Positions 31,896-38,274 of a stretch of DNA of 41,132 nt are shown here, in pieces (the stretch's first letter is position 1; each line of letters opens with the position of its first letter). The stretch is from Acidobacteriota bacterium. GTDB lineage: Bacteria; Acidobacteriota; Thermoanaerobaculia; Multivoradales; JAGPDF01. Location: the NCBI GenBank assembly GCA_014584695.1, contig JACTMI010000013.1, positions 1 through 41,132 on the forward strand. The letters run 5' to 3'. A program made the translations under genes and the position numbers. The notes beneath the pieces are model-generated. The model saw nothing but the letters and a program-made list of their open reading frames with translations, ran no database searches and was not told the DNA's origin.

Positions 31896-32771
31896 ATGAT
31901 CGACCTGCGCGAGCTACGGTGGCGCCAGCGCTACCGTCTGAGGAGAGTGCGTCTGGCCGTTCGCATGCTGGCGCGCAGGGCAGCGGGGGCGCTGCGCGGC
32001 TCCCGGATTCCAGTCTATTGGTGGAATCGGTTGATCAACTTCGGAGACCTCTTGACGCCGGACCTCGTCGCGCGGTCGGGCAAGATCCCGGTCTGGGCAC
32101 CTTCGGATCGGGCGACGCTGGTCGGCGCGGGCAGTGTGCTGCAGTGGTTGCCGACCTCGTACTCCGGTGTGATCTTCGGCGCGGGCTTCATCGCGGCGAA
32201 CGAAGCGAGGCACTTTCCCAATGCGCGCTTCATCGCCATCCGTGGCTCGCTTTCCGCAGCCAGGACCAATGCCCCCGGGGAGGTTGTACTGGGTGATCCA
32301 GGCCTGCTGGCGCGGAAGCTCTGCTCCGCCGGCGTGAGCGCCGAGTGGCCGCTCGGAGTGGTCGCGCACTACCTGGACCGAACGCACCCGATCGTCGAGG
32401 CACTGAGGAGACGTCTCGGGCGGGAGGTCCGGTGGATCGAGGTACAGCGCTCGTCGACCGAGGTCGCCGCAGAGATCGGCAGGTGCGAGAGAATCCTCTC
32501 CTCCTCGCTCCATGGACTCGTCGTGGCGGACGCGCTGGGCATTCCCAACGCTTGGGTGCGTTTCTCGGACGGGCTCGTAGGCGGCTCCTTCAAGTTCCAC
32601 GACTACTACTCGGCGCTCGGTGTGGAGCGAGCGCCGAGCGGAGTGTCAGGCTCCGAGAGCCTGTCGGACCTGGCGAAGTTGACCGTGGAGCCTCCGGCGA
32701 AGGTCGCAGAGGTGACCACGAACCTCGAGTCGGCCTGGGAGGCGGTCATGGCTTCGCAGGACACTTTCTAG
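31896..32771 (+). CDS. Polysaccharide pyruvyl transferase family protein
   Basis: This 291-residue protein of the CsaB/ExoV family would put a pyruvate ketal on a sugar using phosphoenolpyruvate. It shows PVYWWNRLINFGDLLTPDLV, VGAGSVLQWLP, AIRGSLSAARTN, LGDPGLLARK, and SSSLHGLVVADALGIPNAWV, the most conserved block of the family. The N-terminus is strongly basic. ATG 31896 is chosen. GTG 31872, with GAGG just upstream, would add 8 residues and is nearly as good. It follows the possible terminator region and may start a new transcript, but no clear promoter is visible. Confidence 0.82.
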   Translation: MIDLRELRWRQRYRLRRVRLAVRMLARRAAGALRGSRIPVYWWNRLINFGDLLTPDLVARSGKIPVWAPSDRATLVGAGSVLQWLPTSYSGVIFGAGFIAANEARHFPNARFIAIRGSLSAARTNAPGEVVLGDPGLLARKLCSAGVSAEWPLGVVAHYLDRTHPIVEALRRRLGREVRWIEVQRSSTEVAAEIGRCERILSSSLHGLVVADALGIPNAWVRFSDGLVGGSFKFHDYYSALGVERAPSGVSGSESLSDLAKLTVEPPAKVAEVTTNLESAWEAVMASQDTF

Positions 32772-32779
32772 GCTCGGCC

Positions 32780-33958
32780 ATGAGCCGCCTGCTCTCGATC
32801 TGCGACTGGCTCCCCCCCGACTTCGGCGCGGTCGGCCAATACGCGCTGCTCGCGGCGCGGGCCGAGGCGGCCGGGGGGCGGAGCGTGACGCTCGCGGGGC
32901 TCTCCTCGGCGGGCGATGGCGTCACGGAGGAGAGGATAGGCGGCGGGCGGTTGCGGGTGATTCGGATCGCCGCCGAGCCCTATGATCGCGCGGCGCTTGG
33001 GGCGCGGGCTGCGTGGACGGTGCGGACGAACTTGCGGATCGTCGCGGCGCTGCTACCTGAGATGGTGCGAGCGGACGAGATCCTCTTCACCGGCAGCCCG
33101 CCGTTCCTGATTCACCTGTTGGTGCCGCTGAACTTCTTCCTACGACGGCGGTTGGTCTACCGGATCACCGACTTCCACCCCGAGTGCCTGATCGCCGAGC
33201 TGGGGCGTGCTCCGGTGTGGCTGCGGGCGTTTCGCGCGCTGACGTTCTTCCTGCGCCGCGGGGTCGACCGCTTCGAGGTGTTGGGCGAGGACCAGCGGCG
33301 GCGGCTGCGGGAGATCGGCATCGCGGACCAGCGGATGTCGCTCCGGCGAGACGGTCCGCCGGTCGAGATCGGCCCCGGCACCGAGCCGCTGCCGCGACCG
33401 CCGGAGCTCGGCGGCAAGGTCGTGCTCCTCTACTCCGGCAACTTCGGCGTCGCGCACGACGACGCGACGTTCGTCGAGGGCTACACGCGCCACCACCGTG
33501 AGGGCAGCGGGCGGGTGGTGCTCTGGCTCAACGCCACCGGCGCCAAGGCGGACCGGGTGGAAGCGGCGCTGCGCGAGCGGGGGCTGCCCGTGCATCGCAC
33601 GCGGCCGGTGCCCCTCGACCAGCTCGCGCGCCTGCTGGTGACCCCGGATGCCCACCTGATCACCCTGCGCGACGAGTTCGTCGGCTACGTCCTGCCGTCG
33701 AAGGTCTATGGCTGCATCGCCTCGGGCAAGCCGGTGCTCTTCGTCGGCAGCGAAGCGAGCGATGTCGACCTGCTCTGCCGAGAGCGGCTCTCCGCACGGG
33801 AGTATCTCCGCGTCGAGGTGGGCGAGAGCGCCGCGCTCGCCGGAGCGCTGGAGGAGGTCGGGCGGCGCGCGGCGGATAGACTTCGACTTCTGGAAGAGCC
33901 GACGCAGACGCTCGTGCTGCCTTCGAGCGGTCAGACCGGCCCTTCCGCGTCCGGATGA
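32780..33958 (+). CDS. Glycosyltransferase family 4
   Basis: This 392-residue GT-B enzyme starts LLSICDWLPPDFGAVGQYAL (donor loop GAVGQY). FTGSPPFLIHLLVPLNFF and RITDFHPECLIAELG follow, then LLYSGNFGVAHDDATFVEGY and YVLPSKVYGCIASGKPVLFV. The layout matches GT4 enzymes similar to WbuB/colanic-type transferases that work on polyprenyl-linked acceptors near the membrane. ATG 32780 lies 8 bases after the upstream stop. The end overlaps the phosphoglycosyltransferase gene as ATGA, which fits the two acting in sequence, though that order is inferred. Confidence 0.82.
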   Translation: MSRLLSICDWLPPDFGAVGQYALLAARAEAAGGRSVTLAGLSSAGDGVTEERIGGGRLRVIRIAAEPYDRAALGARAAWTVRTNLRIVAALLPEMVRADEILFTGSPPFLIHLLVPLNFFLRRRLVYRITDFHPECLIAELGRAPVWLRAFRALTFFLRRGVDRFEVLGEDQRRRLREIGIADQRMSLRRDGPPVEIGPGTEPLPRPPELGGKVVLLYSGNFGVAHDDATFVEGYTRHHREGSGRVVLWLNATGAKADRVEAALRERGLPVHRTRPVPLDQLARLLVTPDAHLITLRDEFVGYVLPSKVYGCIASGKPVLFVGSEASDVDLLCRERLSAREYLRVEVGESAALAGALEEVGRRAADRLRLLEEPTQTLVLPSSGQTGPSASG

Positions 33959-35106
33959 CCAACCCCTACCTCACCGCCCTCGCCGCCGCCCTCATCGCTG
34001 GCGTCGTCACCAACGCGCTCGTCCCTCTGGTCATCAAGCTCGCCTCGGCCGTGCGGGCGCTGGATCGCCCGGACGAGCGGAAGCTGCACCAGGGAGAGGT
34101 GCCGCGGTTGGGGGGGGTGGCGATCTTCGTCGGCGTGGCGGTGGCGGCGGGGATGGGGTTGGCGGCGGGGTGGAAGGTGTGGGGGGGCGGGGTGGCGCGG
34201 TCGGAGTACGCGGCGTTCGCGTTCGGGGCGGGGCTGGTCTTTCTGATCGGCGTGCTCGACGATCTCTACGGCGTCTCGCCGGCGAAGAAGTTCCTGGTGC
34301 AGTTCGTGGCGGCCTGGATCCTGGTCCAGATCGGCTGGCGGTTCGAGGTGCTGAACCTGCCACTGGTGGGCGAGATCGAGCTGGGGATGTGGGGCGGCGT
34401 CTTGTCGATCCTCTGGGTGGTCGGGGTGACCAACGCCATCAACCTGATCGACGGGCTCGACGGGCTCGCTTCGGGGGTGGCGGCGATCATCTCGGCGTCG
34501 CTCTTGGTCTATTCGGTGCTCCAGGGCAACCCGGGGAGCGTCGTGCTGCTGGCGGCGATCGTCGGCGCCTGCCTCGGGTTCCTGCGCCACAACTGGCGGC
34601 CGGCGAAGATCTACCTCGGGGACTCGGGGGCGCTCACCCTCGGCTTCGTGCTCGGCGCGATCACGCTGCATTCGTCGCTCAAGGCGCAGGCGGCGGTGGC
34701 GATCCTGGTGCCGATCCTGGCGCTCGGGCTGCCGGTGATCGACACGCTGCTGGTGATGGCGGTCCGCTTCTTCGGCGGCGAGGGGGCGCCGGTGGCGCGC
34801 CGCTTCGCGCGCATGTTCCACGCCGACCGGCGGCATTTGCACCACCTGCTCGGGCACCTGGTCGAACGGCACCGGTCGGTGGTGGGGGTGCTGTACGTCC
34901 TGGCGCTGGTCTTCTGCGGCGCGGCGCTCTATGTCGCGGTCACCGGCGAGTTCGTCGTCGGGGCGACGCTGCTGGTGGTCGAGGTGCTGGCGATCGGCGT
35001 GCTGCGCTGGGCGGGGGTGACGTCGGCGGCGCGGCGGCTGGTGGCGGAGCAGAAGGCGGGGGTGCGGCCGCGCGTCTCGGGGTGGGGGCGGTCGCCGGAG
35101 TCGTAG
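33955..35106 (+). CDS. wecA: WecA/MraY-type undecaprenyl-phosphate sugar-1-P transferase
   Basis: This 383-residue polytopic membrane enzyme would start glycan synthesis by moving a HexNAc-1-phosphate (for example GlcNAc-1-P) from UDP to undecaprenyl phosphate. The motifs are in order: KLHQGEVPRLGG (43-54), VLDDLYG with D102/D103, NAINLIDGLDGL (160-171), GFLRHNW, GDSGAL, and the His motif HADRRHLHHLL (H289 to L299). All ligands for Mg and substrate are present. It has about 10-11 helices, as usual. ATG 33955 overlaps the glycosyltransferase stop. It ends the plus-strand locus. Its sugar specificity cannot be read from the sequence. Confidence 0.9.
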   Translation: MTNPYLTALAAALIAGVVTNALVPLVIKLASAVRALDRPDERKLHQGEVPRLGGVAIFVGVAVAAGMGLAAGWKVWGGGVARSEYAAFAFGAGLVFLIGVLDDLYGVSPAKKFLVQFVAAWILVQIGWRFEVLNLPLVGEIELGMWGGVLSILWVVGVTNAINLIDGLDGLASGVAAIISASLLVYSVLQGNPGSVVLLAAIVGACLGFLRHNWRPAKIYLGDSGALTLGFVLGAITLHSSLKAQAAVAILVPILALGLPVIDTLLVMAVRFFGGEGAPVARRFARMFHADRRHLHHLLGHLVERHRSVVGVLYVLALVFCGAALYVAVTGEFVVGATLLVVEVLAIGVLRWAGVTSAARRLVAEQKAGVRPRVSGWGRSPES

Positions 35107-35144
35107 CTCCCAGTCGAACTTCTGCTGGAAATCGCGCTGGTGGT

Positions 35145-35313
35145 CGGGAGGCCGCCGTCTCTTCTTCCCCCCGGGAACCGGCGCGCTTCTGGTGGTCGGC
35201 GGATCCTGAGCGCGCGCCTGCGCGTCGGCCGCGTTGAGGCGTTTGGGGTGGGTGGGGATCAGGTGGCGCGGCCTCCGAGCTTCCCGGGGGGAAGAAGAGA
35301 CAGCGGCCTCCCG
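35145..35313. repeat. 33-nt inverted repeat element between convergent genes
   Basis: Arms at 35145-35177 and 35281-35313 are complementary at 32 of 33 positions around a 103-base middle part. It fills most of the 237-base gap between convergent genes (plus-strand stop at 35106, minus-strand stop at 35344). The arms are far longer than a normal terminator stem and contain CTTCTTCCCCCCGGGAA. No clear target-site duplication is seen. It could act as a bidirectional terminator or be a small mobile-element remnant with terminal repeats. No supported gene lies inside. Confidence 0.7.
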
Positions 35314-35343
35314 GCGGGGCGGTAGGTGTGGGCTGGTTCGGAT

Positions 35344-36918
35344 CTACTTCAACAGCTCGATCTTCGGCGCCGGGGCGATTCTGCCGGCTCGGGGGCGGAG
35401 CTCGAGGAGGTGGGGCTCCGGGGTGACGGGGAAGCGCGCTTCGAGCTCGCGGGTGCCGGGTGGTACCGGGAGCGGCGGCAGGGCGGCGCCGTCCCAGTGG
35501 AGCTCGAGCAGGCCGCCGTCGGCGGTGGCGGTGGCGAGGTGGATGGCGAGGCCGGGGGCGGCGTGGGCGGGGAGGAGCTCGAGACGGGCCAGGCCCCGTT
35601 CCCAGAGCCAGTCGGTCGCTTCCCAGCTCTGCGCGCCGCGCGGCTCGGGGGCGAGGCCGAGGCCGGGGGCGAGCAGGCGCCAGGGGAGGCGGGGGCGGTA
35701 GTCGCGGTGGGCGCTCTCGAGCAGCGTGCGGGCGGCGGTGGTGGCGCCGCGATCCTGCTCCAGACGGGCTTTGAGGGTCAGGTAGGGGGCCCAGCGCTCG
35801 CTCCAGAGCGCGTCGCTGCGGCGCTCGTAGAGCTCGGCGCGCGGCAGGTCGCCGGTCGCGAGGGCGACCAGGGCGGCGCGGTCGGCCGGGATCCGGCTGC
35901 CCGCCAGCGAAGCGAGACGGGCGAGCGCGTCGGCCGAAAGGGGATTGCGGCCGAGCAGTGCGAGCGGCAGCGACCACTCGATCCAGGCCACCGCCGCTTC
36001 GCCGGCGCGCTCGGCGGCGGGGCCGGCCGGGCGGTGGGCGAGCAGGCGCTCGAGGCGACCGGCGTGGGCGGCGTCGGGCAGGAGCGCGGCGAGCGCGGCG
36101 TCGAGCTCCGTCCGGGCGCGTCCGAGCTCGCCCCGCGCCTGGAGCTTCTCGGCCGCAGCGAGCGCGGCGTCGAAGGCGGCGAGCTCCGCGCTCCGACGGC
36201 GCTCCTCGTAGGTGATCCAGTCACTCCAGTCGCGGCGGCGGCCGGCGGCGTCGACGAAGGCGCGCCAGGCCCAGGGCTGGTCGGGCACCAGGCGCGCGGC
36301 GTCCGCGAACGAGCCGGCGATCTCGATCCAGGGGCCGATCAGGCGCTGGAAGGTGGTCCGGTCGGCCAGCGCTTCGACCAGCAGCCGCTCGGCCAGCTCG
36401 CGCTTGGCCGGCGAGAGGACGGGCCAGACGTCGACGTAGGCGCCGGCCAGCAGCCGCTGCGGCTCGAGCGCCGCCGGCGCGATCTCGATCGCGCGCGCGA
36501 GCGGCGCCTCCCAGTCGCGCGCCAGCGAGAAGAGCCGTGGGTCACGGGCGCGGGAGCGCTCGAGCGCGATCGCGGCGCCCAGTATCCAGGAGGCCTCCCA
36601 GCTCGCGGGCTGACGCGCCAGCGCTTCGCGGGCCAGGTCGCGCGCGGTGGGGAGCCGCCCCGCGCCGCTCGCCGCCGGGCGGACGATTTCGGCGTGGAGC
36701 AGCGCGCGCGCCGCGGCCAGGCGGGCTTCGACCGGATCGGCTTCGCGTCGGACGGCGCGGGTGAGCTCGCGCGCCTCGCGCGTCTCGAGCCCGGCCGCGA
36801 GCGCCCGCGCCAGCACCTCCTCGCCCTCCCGCTCGCGGCCGCGCGCGCCGGCCCAGGCGGTCCAGGCGAGCGCCAAGAGGGCGAGCGCCGCGGCGGCGCG
36901 GGCGGCCGCCCCCCTCAG
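35344..36918 (-). CDS. Membrane-anchored TPR-like repeat protein, probable CTG start
   Basis: This 524-residue protein has an N-terminal hydrophobic anchor or signal (AAAALALLALAWTAWAG). A long alpha-helical region follows with TPR-like helix pairs (for example ARDLAREALARQPASWEASW and ERLLVEALADRTTFQ). The C-terminal domain is beta-rich (GGLLELHWDGAALPPLP, LLELRPRAGRI). No enzyme motif is seen. CTG 36918 forms CTGA with the upstream amidohydrolase stop, and GGAGGGGG lies just before it. The next start, TTG 36876, would cut the hydrophobic segment short. The protein probably lies in the periplasm or inner membrane. Its function is unknown. Confidence 0.62.
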   Translation of the reverse strand: MRGAAARAAAALALLALAWTAWAGARGREREGEEVLARALAAGLETREARELTRAVRREADPVEARLAAARALLHAEIVRPAASGAGRLPTARDLAREALARQPASWEASWILGAAIALERSRARDPRLFSLARDWEAPLARAIEIAPAALEPQRLLAGAYVDVWPVLSPAKRELAERLLVEALADRTTFQRLIGPWIEIAGSFADAARLVPDQPWAWRAFVDAAGRRRDWSDWITYEERRRSAELAAFDAALAAAEKLQARGELGRARTELDAALAALLPDAAHAGRLERLLAHRPAGPAAERAGEAAVAWIEWSLPLALLGRNPLSADALARLASLAGSRIPADRAALVALATGDLPRAELYERRSDALWSERWAPYLTLKARLEQDRGATTAARTLLESAHRDYRPRLPWRLLAPGLGLAPEPRGAQSWEATDWLWERGLARLELLPAHAAPGLAIHLATATADGGLLELHWDGAALPPLPVPPGTRELEARFPVTPEPHLLELRPRAGRIAPAPKIELLK

Positions 36919-38273
36919 CGTGCCCCCTCCGGCAACCGCTGGCGGTACTTGCGCTCGAGCCGCTTGTGGCGGTGGTCGAGGTCGATCTCGCGCCCGGTGA
37001 TGAACAGGTGCGTCACCCGCTGGGTGAGCGGATCCAGCAGATCGCCGCGCGAGACGACCAGCGTCGCCTCCTTGCCCACCTCGAGACTGCCCATCCGGTG
37101 GGCGACGCCGGCGATCTCGGCCGGCACCAGGGTCAGGGCGGCGAGCGCGGCCTCGGCCGGCAGGCCGTAGGCGATCGCGTGGCCGGCCTGGAAGGGGAGG
37201 TTGCGCACGTCCCAGGAGGCCCCCGGCATGGCGAAGGCGATCCGCACGCCGGCGGCGTGGAGGCGCGCGGCGAGGGTGTAGGGGGCGTCCCAGTCGCTGT
37301 CGGCGCGGAACGGCAGGCGGTGGGTGTTGCCGAGCACCACCGGCACCTGGCGCGCCGCCAGCCGCTCGGCGTGCAGGTCGGCTTCGGCGCCGCCGACGAT
37401 CACGATCGAGAGCCCGCGCCGCTCGGCGAAGTCGAGCGCCTGGCCGATCTCGCGCCCGTCGTCGGCGAGGACGAACAGCGGCTCCTCACCGGTGACGATC
37501 GGCGCCAGCGCCGCGCGGCGCAGGTCGACCTGGCCCGCGCCCCCTTCGGGCTCGCCGCCGCGCGCCTGCAGGTAGGCCTCGGCCTGGTCGAGCTCGCGCT
37601 CGAGCGCGAGCCGCTCCTGGGCGGCGCGTTCCTTCTGCTCCTTGGCCGGCGGCGCCCCCCAGCCGCTGCGCACGCCGGCGGCGGGGAAGCGCAGCTGCTG
37701 GCCCCAGGCGAGGCGCAGCCCGGCGTCCTCCTTGTTCCAGCCGTCGAGATGGACGACGAAGGAGCGGCCGGCGAAGAGGCCGCGGGCGCGCTCCGAGGTG
37801 GGCGTCGACTGCACCGTGGTGATGCCGTGCGCGCGCACCGTCGGCAGCAGCTCGGAGTCGGGGTTCCAGGCGACGTGGGCGGCGACTTCGGGGGTCGAGT
37901 CGCCGCTCTCGGTGGTGTCGACGGTCGCCCGCGCGGCCGAGATCTCGACCAGGCCGAGGGTGGTCTGGAGCGCGATCAGGCCGGGGTAGACGCGGGCGCC
38001 TGCGAGCTCGATCACCCGCGCGCCCGCCGGCGGCTCGAGCGCGCGGCCGATGGCGACGATGCGGCCGCCGTCGAAGAGCAGGTCGTGGCCGGCGAGCACG
38101 CCGCCGCTGACGGTGTGGAGCTCGCCGCCGCGCAGCAGCACGGGCCCCCGCTGCGCCGGCGCCGGCGCCTGGTCGTGGGCGAGGGCCGGGGGGGCGGCGG
38201 CGAAGGTCGCGGCGAGCGTCGCGGCGAGCGCGAACGAGGCGCCAACGGTCGGGCGGAGGGTTCGACGGGTCAT
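36915..38273 (-). CDS. Exported amidohydrolase-like protein lacking the HxH metal site
   Basis: This 452-residue amidohydrolase-superfamily protein has a signal peptide (residues 1-32, ending PPALAHDQ). The small beta-domain is intact (VLLRGGELHTVSGGVL, DGGRIVAIG) and so is the C-terminal AHRMGSLEVGKEATLVVSRG. Where catalytic members have PGLIDxHxH, it reads PGLIALQTTLG, with A101, Q103 and T105 in place of Asp and the two His. The metal centre is therefore probably lost or rebuilt, and the protein may be a partner of the larger amidohydrolase next to it. ATG 38273 follows the upstream stop after 1 base, with GGAGGG before it. Confidence 0.72.
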   Translation of the reverse strand: MTRRTLRPTVGASFALAATLAATFAAAPPALAHDQAPAPAQRGPVLLRGGELHTVSGGVLAGHDLLFDGGRIVAIGRALEPPAGARVIELAGARVYPGLIALQTTLGLVEISAARATVDTTESGDSTPEVAAHVAWNPDSELLPTVRAHGITTVQSTPTSERARGLFAGRSFVVHLDGWNKEDAGLRLAWGQQLRFPAAGVRSGWGAPPAKEQKERAAQERLALERELDQAEAYLQARGGEPEGGAGQVDLRRAALAPIVTGEEPLFVLADDGREIGQALDFAERRGLSIVIVGGAEADLHAERLAARQVPVVLGNTHRLPFRADSDWDAPYTLAARLHAAGVRIAFAMPGASWDVRNLPFQAGHAIAYGLPAEAALAALTLVPAEIAGVAHRMGSLEVGKEATLVVSRGDLLDPLTQRVTHLFITGREIDLDHRHKRLERKYRQRLPEGAR

Positions 38274-38274
38274 C

